Assembly (NCBI RefSeq): GCF_038396755.1
Contig: NZ_CP149822.1
Location: 496,001 to 560,000, forward strand
DNA length: 64,000 bases
Origin: Chitinophaga pollutisoli
GTDB taxonomy: Bacteria > Bacteroidota > Bacteroidia > Chitinophagales > Chitinophagaceae
Reading direction: 5' to 3'
Below, piece after piece: positions 8,235 to 15,819 of the stretch. A program made the position numbers and the translations under genes. The notes below the pieces were generated by a model, which worked only from the letters and a program-made list of their open reading frames with translations, made no database searches and was not told the DNA's origin. Positions within the stretch are counted from its first letter, which is position 1; each line of letters starts with the position of its first letter.

Positions 8235-9197
8235 TCAGCTATTTAAACTAAACAGCGAATCCACGAATTCTTCTTTATCAAATACCTGCAGATCCTCCAT
8301 TTTTTCACCGATGCCGATGTATTTCACGGGGATTTTGAACTGGTTGGCGATGGCGAGCACCACACCGCCCTTGGCGGTACCGTCGAGCTTGGTGATAGCT
8401 AGGGAAGTGACTTCCGTAGCGGCGGTGAACTGTTTCGCCTGTTCCAGCGCGTTCTGACCGGTGGAGCCGTCGAGGACGAGCAGCACTTCATGCGGGGCGT
8501 CGGGGATCACCTTGTTCATCACGCGTTTGATTTTGGAGAGCTCGTCCATGAGGTGGAGCTTGTTATGGAGACGGCCGGCGGTATCGATGATGATCACGTC
8601 GGACCCGCGGGAAACGCCGCTTTGGACAGTATCAAATGCCACAGCGGCGGGGTCGGAACCCATTTGCTGCTTTACGATTGGCACGCCAACGCGTTCGCTC
8701 CAGATGGTAAGCTGGTCAACCGCGGCGGCGCGGAAGGTATCTGCGGCGCCCAGGAGGACCGATTTGCCGGCTTTATTATAATTATAGGCGAGTTTACCGA
8801 TAGTGGTGGTTTTACCCACGCCGTTCACGCCTACCACCATGATTACATAGGGCTTTTTGTTTTCTGGGGTGGAGAAATCCCGGAAACCGCTATCGGGCGC
8901 GTCCACGAGAATGGCTGCAATTTCCTCTTGCAGCATCTTGTTCAACTCACTGGTTCCCATGTATTTGTCCTTCGACACACGCGCTTCAATCCTCTCAATG
9001 ATGCGGACGGTGGTATCAACCCCGACGTCAGCGGAAACGAGGGCTTCTTCGAGATTGTCGAGTACTTCTGCGTCTACGGTGGATTTGCCGGCGATGGCGC
9101 GGCCTATTTTGGAAAAGAAGCTCTCTTTCGTCTTCTGCAAGCCCTGGTCGAGGCTTTCCTTCTTTTCGCGGGAAAAGAGCTTATTGAAAAATCCCAT
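8235..9197 (-). CDS. ftsY: Signal recognition particle receptor FtsY
   Basis: SRP GTPase that docks ribosome-nascent chain complexes at the membrane for co-translational insertion. The 320 residues contain an N domain (about 20-100) and an NG GTPase domain with GVNGVGKTT (P-loop), DTAGR (G3), TKLDGTAKGG (G4) and the closing GIGEKMEDLQVFD. The acidic A domain of proteobacterial FtsY is absent, as usual in Bacteroidota. It is the last gene of rpmB-rpmG-DUF4295-ftsY, so receptor synthesis is probably coupled to ribosomal protein synthesis. Confidence 0.96.
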   Translation of the reverse strand: MGFFNKLFSREKKESLDQGLQKTKESFFSKIGRAIAGKSTVDAEVLDNLEEALVSADVGVDTTVRIIERIEARVSKDKYMGTSELNKMLQEEIAAILVDAPDSGFRDFSTPENKKPYVIMVVGVNGVGKTTTIGKLAYNYNKAGKSVLLGAADTFRAAAVDQLTIWSERVGVPIVKQQMGSDPAAVAFDTVQSGVSRGSDVIIIDTAGRLHNKLHLMDELSKIKRVMNKVIPDAPHEVLLVLDGSTGQNALEQAKQFTAATEVTSLAITKLDGTAKGGVVLAIANQFKIPVKYIGIGEKMEDLQVFDKEEFVDSLFSLNS

Positions 9198-9308
9198 AAT
9201 GGTGATGGCTAGTGGTTAAAAAACTGGAGCGAAGATAAGTATTATAAACACAAAAAGCCGTCCGTCAAGTACGAACAGCTCCCGTGTAGTATGATGTGTA
9301 AAGCCGGA

Positions 9309-9482
9309 TTACTTTTTGTTGAAGTACTCCTGCACAGTATCCTTGTGGATGATCTGCTCCTTAAAGGTGTACGCACCGGATTTCGGAGAGCGTTCAGCTT
9401 TGATCACTTTGGTCCACACTTTCGATTCTGCTGCAGCTTTAGCGTCTTTTACTTTCGAGTTCTTAGAAGCTTGTTTTGCCAT
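9309..9482 (-). CDS. DUF4295 small basic protein
   Basis: A 57-residue Lys-rich protein (MAKQASKNSK... ending KDTVQEYFNKK) between rpmG and ftsY. The sequence VIKAERSPKSGAYTFKEQI identifies DUF4295, a Bacteroidota-specific family that almost always follows rpmG. Size, charge and position suggest a ribosome-associated protein, but that is inference. The ATG at 9482 has no in-frame competitor. Confidence 0.9.
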   Translation of the reverse strand: MAKQASKNSKVKDAKAAAESKVWTKVIKAERSPKSGAYTFKEQIIHKDTVQEYFNKK

Positions 9483-9579
9483 CTTGTATAAATGTTAAAC
9501 GTTAATTGTAAAGGTTGTCAATCGTCAAGCGCTAATCGAATAGACGTATACGATTAACAGCCAGGCAATTAAGTTGACC

Positions 9580-9762
9580 TTATTTGATTTCTTTGTGCAC
9601 AGTCACCTTCCGGAGGATGGGATTGTACTTCTTCAGCTCCAGGCGCTCCGGAGTGTTTTTCTTGTTCTTGTTGGTGATGTAGCGGGAAGTCCCGGGCTGA
9701 CCGGAGGTCTTATGCTCCGTGCACTCGAGGATTACCTGCACCCTGTTACCTTTCTTTGCCAT
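9580..9762 (-). CDS. rpmG: 50S ribosomal protein L33
   Basis: 60-residue large-subunit protein: [18 protein letters not shown], then [20 protein letters not shown], which is diagnostic for L33. Only one Cys remains of the CxxC pairs in zinc-binding L33, so this is the zinc-free form. It lies directly downstream of rpmB. Confidence 0.97.
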   Translation of the reverse strand: MAKKGNRVQVILECTEHKTSGQPGTSRYITNKNKKNTPERLELKKYNPILRKVTVHKEIK

Positions 9763-9798
9763 TTTATGCTGGTTAAGTTGATACCGAATGAATTAAAA

Positions 9799-10038
9799 CT
9801 AAACGTCTTTTCTACCTGCAGCGCGCATTTCTTTCACTACAGTGTAGAGACCACGCTTGTTAATGGTTCTCAGACCGTCTGCAGACACCTTCAGTGTAAT
9901 CCAACGGTCTTCTTCCGCCAAAAAGAAACGCTTGGTTTGCAGATTGGGCAGAAACCTTCTCTTTGTCTTAATGTTCGAGAAAGATACGTGATGACCTGTA
10001 ATAGGTTTTTTCCCAGTCACCTGACATACTCTAGCCAT
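9799..10038 (-). CDS. rpmB: 50S ribosomal protein L28
   Basis: 79-residue large-subunit protein: [22 protein letters not shown], followed by [16 protein letters not shown], the L28 signature. It has a single Cys, so it is probably the non-zinc form like L33 next to it. First gene of the operon, with a promoter about 20 bases upstream. Confidence 0.97.
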   Translation of the reverse strand: MARVCQVTGKKPITGHHVSFSNIKTKRRFLPNLQTKRFFLAEEDRWITLKVSADGLRTINKRGLYTVVKEMRAAGRKDV

Positions 10039-10058
10039 GTTCTAAAAATTTTGGACTG

Positions 10059-10089
10059 CAAAAGTCGCATTTATTTATGTAAATATCAA
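10059..10089 (-). promoter_or_regulatory. Promoter of the rpmB operon
   Basis: Minus strand: TTG at 10089-10087, a 20-base spacer, then GACTTTTG at 10066-10059, which matches TAnnTTTG except for the first base. The same layout, also with G at the first position, occurs at ahpC. The predicted leader is about 15 bases. Confidence 0.6.
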
Positions 10090-10153
10090 ATTAAAGGTGG
10101 CGATTTTATTCACACCCGAAATTAACTGTCTAAAAAAGTGGACAATAGCAGCA

Positions 10154-10741
10154 TCAGATCAGGACGCCCAGGCTCTTGATAACCGCGCCCAGCCTCACGG
10201 AATCCAGGATCCGCTGTTGGGAAGTGCCGTGCTTCAGCAGGGCCTCCTCGTGACTCGTCACGCACATCTGGCAGCCGTTCAGCGCACTCACCACCAGGCT
10301 CAACAGCTCGAAAAACTCCTTCCCGATCACCGGATTGGCCATAATGCTCATGCGGATACCGGCGGGAGCGGTCGTATAAAATTCCTTCTCCACGAAGTGG
10401 CGGAAACGGTAATACACATTATTGGCGTTCATGAGGGAAGTGCAGCTGATCACGTCGGCCACTTCCTTATCCGTAGCCCCGGCCGCCAGCGCCAGTTGCT
10501 CGAACCCGCCCTGCAATGCGGTCAATTTTTCGTTCACGGCCACGCTCAGGCCAATCAGGTACGCTTCCTTCTTTTCGAGGGTGGAAGCTTCCAGGGCGTT
10601 GGTCACGTTGATTTTCAGGTCTTTCAGGTAGCGCGCGTCCACGGCGGAGAGGGCGGCCAGCTTGGCGGGCATTTCGGCGGCGCCCAGGCCTACCGTTTGC
10701 ATAATCTGCTGTGCGGTATCGCTTGTATTGGTTCCAAACAT
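10154..10741 (-). CDS. ahpD: Alkyl hydroperoxide reductase AhpD-like (carboxymuconolactone decarboxylase fold)
   Basis: About 195 residues of the AhpD family, a thiol-disulfide carrier that reduces AhpC. The active site is SALNGCQMCVTSHEEALLKHG, containing CxxC followed by His, with an upstream Glu as in the AhpD proton relay. The frame extends to 10813, but the ATG at 10741 (MFGTNTSD) fits the family and lies just after the ahpC terminator hairpin. It follows ahpC at 77 bases, the usual ahpC-ahpD arrangement. Confidence 0.9.
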   Translation of the reverse strand: MFGTNTSDTAQQIMQTVGLGAAEMPAKLAALSAVDARYLKDLKINVTNALEASTLEKKEAYLIGLSVAVNEKLTALQGGFEQLALAAGATDKEVADVISCTSLMNANNVYYRFRHFVEKEFYTTAPAGIRMSIMANPVIGKEFFELLSLVVSALNGCQMCVTSHEEALLKHGTSQQRILDSVRLGAVIKSLGVLI

Positions 10742-10771
10742 CGATTGTATGCTTTGAAATGGTAGAAAAAT

Positions 10772-10798
10772 GGCCGGGCAAGCGCCTGCCGCCCGGCC
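10772..10798 (-). terminator. Hairpin between ahpC and ahpD
   Basis: Perfect 8-bp GC-rich stem GGCCGGGC (10772-10779) / GCCCGGCC (10791-10798), right after the ahpC stop and followed on the minus strand by ATTTTTC. It could be an attenuator that lowers ahpD expression relative to ahpC. Confidence 0.55.
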
Positions 10799-10817
10799 AC
10801 GAAATAAAGTCACGACA

Positions 10818-11372
10818 TTACGCGGTGAGGGTAGCCTCGCCTTTCTGCCAGTTGCAGGGGCACAGCTCGTCGGTCTGCAGTGCGTCCAGTACGCGGAGCA
10901 CTTCCTTCACATTGCGGCCTACGGAGAGGTCGTACACGGAAGTCCAGCGTACGATACCCTGGGGGTCTACCACGAAAGTGGCGCGGTAAGCGATCTTCTC
11001 GTTGGCTTCCAGAATGCCCAGCTCGTCGGCCAGGGATTTGGAAGTATCGGCCAGCATGGGGAATTTCAGGCCACGGAGGTCGTCGTGGTTGTTTCTCCAG
11101 GCGAGGTGAACGAATTCAGAGTCGGTGGAAGCGCCGATCAGGATGGCGTCGCGGTCGGCGAAATCCTGGTAGTGGCTGTTGAACTCGGCGATTTCGGTGG
11201 GGCATACGAAAGTGAAATCTTTCGGCCACCAAAACATCACCATCCATTTTCCGGAAGCTTTGATCTCTTCGGAAGAGATGTCATAGAACTCCTTGCCTTT
11301 CTCGATGGAAACTACTGCCTTCTTTGCGAACTCAGGGAATTGGGCCCCTACTGATAAAACTGCATTTTTCAT
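10818..11372 (-). CDS. ahpC: Peroxiredoxin AhpC (AhpD-coupled type)
   Basis: 184-residue peroxiredoxin that reduces hydrogen and organic peroxides. The peroxidatic Cys is in DFTFVCPTEIAEF. The C-terminus has two close Cys residues in DELCPCNWQKGE, resembling the resolving-Cys region of mycobacterial AhpC, which is recycled by AhpD rather than AhpF. An ahpD gene follows, which supports that electron route. The ATG at 11372 (MKNAVLSVGAQFPEF) begins the fold correctly; the frame extends slightly further upstream without similarity. An inverted repeat covers the promoter. Confidence 0.94.
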   Translation of the reverse strand: MKNAVLSVGAQFPEFAKKAVVSIEKGKEFYDISSEEIKASGKWMVMFWWPKDFTFVCPTEIAEFNSHYQDFADRDAILIGASTDSEFVHLAWRNNHDDLRGLKFPMLADTSKSLADELGILEANEKIAYRATFVVDPQGIVRWTSVYDLSVGRNVKEVLRVLDALQTDELCPCNWQKGEATLTA

Positions 11373-11431
11373 AATAAGTACTATATTCTGTTTATTGATT
11401 TTCAAGCTGAGCTATCGGGTGATTGCCGCCG

Positions 11432-11462
11432 CAAAGTTCCTATGCAAAAAGGGATAAATCAA
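11432..11462 (-). promoter_or_regulatory. Promoter of ahpC
   Basis: Minus strand: TTG at 11462-11460, a 20-base spacer, then GAACTTTG at 11439-11432 (one mismatch to TAnnTTTG). Spacing and first-base G match the rpmB promoter. The leader would be about 55 bases. Confidence 0.55.
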
Positions 11463-11473
11463 ATAGATTTATC
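11453..11473. promoter_or_regulatory. Inverted-repeat operator over the ahpC -33 element
   Basis: GATAAATC (11453-11460), 5-base spacer, GATTTATC (11466-11473): a perfect 8+8 dyad covering the -33 TTG of ahpC. The outer GATAA...TTATC and AT-rich centre resemble Fur/PerR-family boxes. The regulator is not in the window, so the identity of the binder is inference. Confidence 0.5.
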
Positions 11474-11665
11474 GTACTTAGATATTGTTTGTATCTATAT
11501 CGTTTTGTTTTCCAATAGATGAACATAAGGTTAAATCCGCGCCCAGTAAGGACTCCCCGGAAATGGCGCATTTTACCTACGCGAAACGGATTTTTCCACT
11601 GCGGAACCATTTAACCTTTTGGCACGTATTTTAGTTATAAGTAGACAGGTAAAAATTGATTGGAT

Positions 11666-11785
11666 ATGAAACTCAGAAACATTTTACTCGCGATTGTAAC
11701 GATTGGCCTTGCTTTGATTCCGTTTATCAAAAACGCCATCAACAAACAGGATGAATTTGATGCTACACAGGATTTATTCATCTAG
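11666..11785 (+). CDS. Small hydrophobic protein (39 aa)
   Basis: Short frame MKLRNILLAIVTIGLALIP... ending DATQDLFI: a basic start, one hydrophobic helix of about 17 residues (about 5-21), then a short polar tail. This is either a single-pass membrane peptide or a very short secreted peptide. It lies alone between ahpC and the histidine kinase gene. No family was recognised. Support is limited to clean start/stop codons and the non-random topology. Confidence 0.45.
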   Translation: MKLRNILLAIVTIGLALIPFIKNAINKQDEFDATQDLFI

Positions 11786-12186
11786 TTTCGGCAAGTCATG
11801 ACACCCCTTGGACCGATGCCCCCATCCCCAGGCACCTACATGACTGCAGCGGGCTCCATTGTACCGTGATCAACTCCCGCCCTGAACAACCCTCAGGGCC
11901 AAAGGGACCGTTTTGCCCCTCCCAGGCCACGCTCCCTACCCACTTTTTAGCGCCATACCCCAACGCTCAGCCGTAAATTATTCGGAAGAAGCGGAAGAAA
12001 TCGATTTGCCCGTATCCATCCATCCTTTCCTTCTACTATTTCCTTTGACCATTTCCTTCCCTCATTTCCTCCGCCTTACCACCAATCACGCCGCGCACCT
12101 CCCCGGCCCCACCATCCGCCGCATATACATTGCACCCTCCCTTCCGCCTGCATTTTGATTATATTTGCCCCGCTTTCCCCCGAACC
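11786..12186. other. Pyrimidine-rich intergenic region upstream of the histidine kinase
   Basis: About 400 bases with no credible gene. From about 11900 the plus strand is strongly C/T-rich, with long runs of C, CCT and TTCC. A frame at 11913-12158 exists but encodes a low-complexity Pro/Leu/Ser sequence and is not accepted. Confidence 0.45.
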
Positions 12187-14049
12187 ATGCCAGATATCCG
12201 CCAATACCTCCTCCCCGTTCTCTTCCACCTCCTGCTGCTCGCCGCCGGTAACGCCGCCGCGCAGGATACCGCCACCGTCCGGCAGTACATCGCCAGGGCC
12301 AGTTCCCTTTCAGCCAGCCAGCCCGATTCCGCCGATGCGTACTTCCGCAAAGCCGGCGCCATGGCCCAAAGGATCGGGTTTACCGACGGACTGCTAGATT
12401 ACACCCGCCGCTACACCCTCTTCCTTTATAACAATCTCCGCTTCGAGGAAGCCCTGGCCGTTTCCGCCCTCCAGCTCGAAAAATCCCTGGAAATTAAAAA
12501 CTTCGCCAAAGCCTCCGCCGCCCACAACAACATGGCGCTCCAATACCAGGCCACCGGCCGCCTGCGCCAGGCCGCCGACCACCTCATCAAAGCCCTCGGC
12601 ATCGCCGAACAGATGGGCGACAGCGTCAATCTTCAGAAATATTATACCAACCTGGGGTCTATCATGATCGACCTCGGCAACTATACCAAAAGCTACCAGT
12701 ATACCCGCAAAGGCCACGAAACCGCCCTGCTGCTGAAGGATTCCCTGGCCATAGGCCGCAGCCTCGTGAACCTCCTGGCCGCCGAAACCATCAGCAAAAT
12801 GTACCCGGAGGCCATCCGGCACGCCCGCCTCACCCGCGATTACGGCCTGGCGCTGAACGACACCACCCTGCTGCTGTGCGCCTACATCAACCTGGGCAGC
12901 ATTTACAACCGCATCGGCCACCCCGATTCCGCCATGGCCTGGAACCAGCTTGCCCTCCGCCACCTCAACCCCAGCCTGCCGCCGGATTACCGCATGTATG
13001 TGGACCATGTTTTCGCGGAAACCTATGTAGCACTGAAAAAACCAGCGCTGGCGGATCCGTATTTCCAGCGCAGCATCCAGGACGCCGAAAACATCTTCCC
13101 CCGCAGCGAACTGCGCGACCTCTACAAACTCGGCACTGAACTGAGAGAAATGCAGGGCCGCCACGCCGAAGCCATTGCATACTGGAAAAAATATACCCGC
13201 CTGAACGATTCCATGGTGAACCTCGCCACCCAGGCTTCCATCAACGAGCTGGAGATCCAATACGCCACTGCGCGCAAAGAACAGGCGCTCACCGAACAAC
13301 GCCTTAAGCTCCAGCAGAAAGACTTCTGGATCTGGCTTTCCTGGGGTATAGTGGTGCTCCTCGTAGGCGCCGGCGCCGTGGCCTGGGCGCTCTTCCGCCA
13401 GCGCCAGAAAGCCGCCATCGACCGCAAACGCACCCAGCTGCTGCTCGCGCAGCTATCAGGCGAAGAAAAAGAGCGCGCCCGAACCGCGCAAGACCTCCAC
13501 GACGGCGTGGGCAGCATCCTTTCCGCCGCCAAAATCCACATGCATTCCGTGAAAGGCAGCGACCCGGAAGCCTCCGCCCGCGTGGTTTCCCTCATCGAAG
13601 ACGCCGCCCGCGAAGTGCGCAACATCTCCCACAGCCTCGATCCCGAAATCCTCCTGGAAGAAGGACTGGAGTACGCCCTCCGCGCCTTCCTCGCCAAAAT
13701 CTCCCACCCCGGCCTCTCCATCAACCTCTACACCGTGGGCGACCTGCCCCGCCTAACCTCCGACCAGGAACTGCTGATTTACCGCATCATCCAGGAAGCG
13801 ATGAACAACGTCATCCGCCACGCTGCCGCCACCGAAGCCATCGTACAACTCGGGTACGATGCCGGCATCCTGACGCTGACGGTAGAAGACAACGGCAAGG
13901 GTTTCGATCCCGCCACCGTGCCCGCCAAAGGCATTGGACTGGGCAATATGGTCACCCGCATCAACCTCCTGAAGGGCCATTACGAGATCAGCAGCCGTCC
14001 GGGCGAAGGCACGAGCATCTACGCCGAATTCGCCGGCCTTACCGCATAA
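12187..14049 (+). CDS. TPR-containing sensor histidine kinase (HisKA_3 type)
   Basis: 620-residue membrane kinase. Signal peptide (MPDIRQYLL... AAAQ), a periplasmic helical array of TPR-like repeats (about 25-370), a coiled coil, one membrane helix (about 390-412, WLSWGIVVLLVGAGAVAW), then a NarL-class HisKA_3 domain with phospho-acceptor His in TAQDLHDGVGS and an HATPase domain (DNGKGF, GIGLGNM). HisKA_3 kinases pair with LuxR-type regulators. The likely partner is at 15149, separated only by an oppositely oriented lipoprotein gene. Start chosen at 12187 because it begins the signal peptide; the frame opens earlier at 12130. Confidence 0.92.
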   Translation: MPDIRQYLLPVLFHLLLLAAGNAAAQDTATVRQYIARASSLSASQPDSADAYFRKAGAMAQRIGFTDGLLDYTRRYTLFLYNNLRFEEALAVSALQLEKSLEIKNFAKASAAHNNMALQYQATGRLRQAADHLIKALGIAEQMGDSVNLQKYYTNLGSIMIDLGNYTKSYQYTRKGHETALLLKDSLAIGRSLVNLLAAETISKMYPEAIRHARLTRDYGLALNDTTLLLCAYINLGSIYNRIGHPDSAMAWNQLALRHLNPSLPPDYRMYVDHVFAETYVALKKPALADPYFQRSIQDAENIFPRSELRDLYKLGTELREMQGRHAEAIAYWKKYTRLNDSMVNLATQASINELEIQYATARKEQALTEQRLKLQQKDFWIWLSWGIVVLLVGAGAVAWALFRQRQKAAIDRKRTQLLLAQLSGEEKERARTAQDLHDGVGSILSAAKIHMHSVKGSDPEASARVVSLIEDAAREVRNISHSLDPEILLEEGLEYALRAFLAKISHPGLSINLYTVGDLPRLTSDQELLIYRIIQEAMNNVIRHAAATEAIVQLGYDAGILTLTVEDNGKGFDPATVPAKGIGLGNMVTRINLLKGHYEISSRPGEGTSIYAEFAGLTA

Positions 14050-14054
14050 AAAAA

Positions 14055-14079
14055 CCCGCTCTCCACCGCACGAAGCGGG
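14055..14079 (+). terminator. Weak terminator after the histidine kinase gene
   Basis: CCCGCT (14055-14060) pairs with AGCGGG (14074-14079) just after the stop codon. There is no strong T run, so termination may be inefficient. Confidence 0.35.
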
Positions 14080-14265
14080 AAGAACGGGCTCATCATCAAA
14101 GGGACCTGTTGTTACAGGGATAAATGTATCCTTGCGTGGTCACGATCTTCAGGAACCTTGGCTGTTTTGGGGGCAATGGACGCCGTTTTCGGCTATATGG
14201 ATCTGGGGTTATGGATGGCGATAGTTTTTGGGGAACGCACCGGATGAGGCCGGACTACCGGTTTC

Positions 14266-14991
14266 TCATGTCTTTCTGTATTCGAGCATCGCGCAATTGT
14301 TGCACTGCGCGGCGATTTCGGGTTCGAAGTCGATGGTCAGCTCGGGAACGAACACGTCTTCGGTCCGCCATTTCCGGAGCTGGAGGATATTGCCGCCATA
14401 GGTGGCTTTCACTTTATAGCGGCCCATGGGTACGTCTTTGATCTGCCAGCCGTCTTCCGCCTTGAGGGTGAGCGTTTGCCCGGCGGAGCCGTCGATCAGC
14501 GGACCAACGGGCGTGAAGGTCCAGGTGATGTCCGCTTCGTTGGGGACGCTTTCTCCGATGTAGTTGTCGAACGTCACGAGCCCTCCGAAGTACCCGGATA
14601 GCGGGGCTTCCTTCACTCCTTTCAGTTTCCAGGTGAAGTTGCGCACGGCACCTTCGCCGCCGAAGCCGTCGGAGTTGTCGGGTTCGAGGTAGATGTGGTA
14701 TTTTTTGCCGTTGTAGACGGGATAATGCTCGGCGAAGGCGTACCAGGATCCTGTGCGGATTTTGATGCTGTAGGAGCCGTCGTCGCCCGTGCTGGTGCTC
14801 ATATTGGAGTTGTAGAAGATGCTGTGGTCGATGAGAATTTTCACACCTTTTAACGGCGCGCCGGCGGAGTTGCGGACTTTTCCGGTGACGTATCCTTTTT
14901 TGGGGTCGCCGTTACTGTTTTCTCCGTCGTCCTTTTTACAGGAGGCGGCGGCGAGGCTAATGAAGAGAAGAGAAGCGATGATGTGTTGCAT
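14266..14991 (-). CDS. Lipoprotein with carboxypeptidase-regulatory-like domain
   Basis: 241-residue lipoprotein: signal peptide with lipobox AAASC, then KKDDGEN. Residues about 34-95 form a CarboxypepD_reg-like beta-sandwich (GYVTGKVRNSAGAPLKGVKI), and the remainder is predicted beta structure without a named family. The C-terminus carries CNNC. It lies between a kinase gene and its probable response-regulator gene, divergent from the latter, and its promoter region carries repeats. It may be a target of that system; this is inference. Confidence 0.75.
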   Translation of the reverse strand: MQHIIASLLFISLAAASCKKDDGENSNGDPKKGYVTGKVRNSAGAPLKGVKILIDHSIFYNSNMSTSTGDDGSYSIKIRTGSWYAFAEHYPVYNGKKYHIYLEPDNSDGFGGEGAVRNFTWKLKGVKEAPLSGYFGGLVTFDNYIGESVPNEADITWTFTPVGPLIDGSAGQTLTLKAEDGWQIKDVPMGRYKVKATYGGNILQLRKWRTEDVFVPELTIDFEPEIAAQCNNCAMLEYRKT

Positions 14992-15009
14992 ATGTTCCGA
15001 TTAACGGCA

Positions 15010-15017
15010 CAAAAGTA
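15010..15017 (-). promoter_or_regulatory. -7 element for the lipoprotein gene at 14991
   Basis: Minus strand TACTTTTG, an exact TAnnTTTG match, about 20 bases before the ATG. No -33 TTG is present, which is typical of activator-dependent promoters. Confidence 0.5.
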
Positions 15018-15042
15018 TATCGCCTGATGATGCCGAAAAACG

Positions 15043-15082
15043 GGTGTAGTACGTGATTTCGGTGACTACGTAGTAGTACTGG
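15043..15082. promoter_or_regulatory. Repeated GTAGTAC elements between lipoprotein and response regulator genes
   Basis: GTAGTAC occurs at 15046-15052 and at 15073-15079 (inside GTAGTAGTACTG), 27 bases apart, with a TACGT/ACGTA inverted pair between (15050-15054 and 15068-15072). The cluster sits about 30-70 bases upstream of the lipoprotein -7 element, where an activator would bind. Confidence 0.4.
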
Positions 15083-15148
15083 GTGTTGTTTCGGCGGGAA
15101 GCTGTTTTTTTGCATAAATTTACTGTCACACTTTTCAACTGAGCACGC

Positions 15149-15787
15149 ATGGATATCAGGATCGGCATCGCGGATGACCATTTGTTAATTATCAACGGGC
15201 TGGAAACGATGCTGCAATCGGCTCCGGGCCATCATTTAATTTTCAAAGCCCTGACCGGCACCGCTTTGCTGGAAGCGCTGGAGCAGGAGGAGCCCGACGT
15301 CCTGCTGCTGGATATCCAGTTACCCGACGCCAACGGGGTGGACCTCTGCAAGCAGATCTCCGAACAGTTCCCCGACGTTCGCGTGATCGCATTGACGAAT
15401 CATGAGGAAACGATGTACGTCCGCAAGATGATGCGCAACGGTGCGCTGGGCTATCTCCTCAAAAGCACCGATCCCGAAAGCCTCCTGGAAGCCATCACCA
15501 AAGCCTACGAAGGCGAAGAATACCTCGACAAGCGCCTGGAAAAAGCGATGCTCTCCGAAATGATCATGGGCAAACGGCAATCGAGCCGGGAAGTGCAGCT
15601 CACCAAAAGGGAAATTGAGATCCTCACCCTGATCGCATCGGAACATACCAACCAGCAGATCGCGGATAAATTATTCATCAGCCTGCGAACGGTGGAATGT
15701 CACCGGCTGAATATTACACAGAAGCTAAATGTCAAGCACACGGCGGGGTTGGTAAAGGAAGCTTATTTGAGGGGGTTGGTGAAGTAG
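15149..15787 (+). CDS. LuxR/NarL-family response regulator
   Basis: 212-residue two-component response regulator. Receiver domain about 1-120 with acidic pocket ADDH, phospho-acceptor Asp in VLLLDIQLPD, conserved Thr/Ser-Lys region and a LuxR-type helix-turn-helix about 148-210 (LTKREIEILTLIASEHTNQQIADKLFISLRTVECHR). Its kinase is probably the HisKA_3 protein at 12187. It is divergent from the lipoprotein gene at 14991 with repeats in the shared region. Confidence 0.94.
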   Translation: MDIRIGIADDHLLIINGLETMLQSAPGHHLIFKALTGTALLEALEQEEPDVLLLDIQLPDANGVDLCKQISEQFPDVRVIALTNHEETMYVRKMMRNGALGYLLKSTDPESLLEAITKAYEGEEYLDKRLEKAMLSEMIMGKRQSSREVQLTKREIEILTLIASEHTNQQIADKLFISLRTVECHRLNITQKLNVKHTAGLVKEAYLRGLVK

Positions 15788-15819
15788 GCGGCGATATCGC
15801 TTTGATATAGCAGGCAGAA

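Noticed and set aside
11913..12158. 81-residue frame upstream of the histidine kinase
   Set aside because: Low-complexity product of the pyrimidine-rich tract, no recognisable start context.
12394..13299. 301-residue minus-strand frame within the kinase gene
   Set aside because: Antisense shadow; the sense frame has signal peptide, TPRs and kinase motifs.
14100..14265. Possible small gene between the kinase and the lipoprotein
   Set aside because: No frame shows a start, topology or family pattern.
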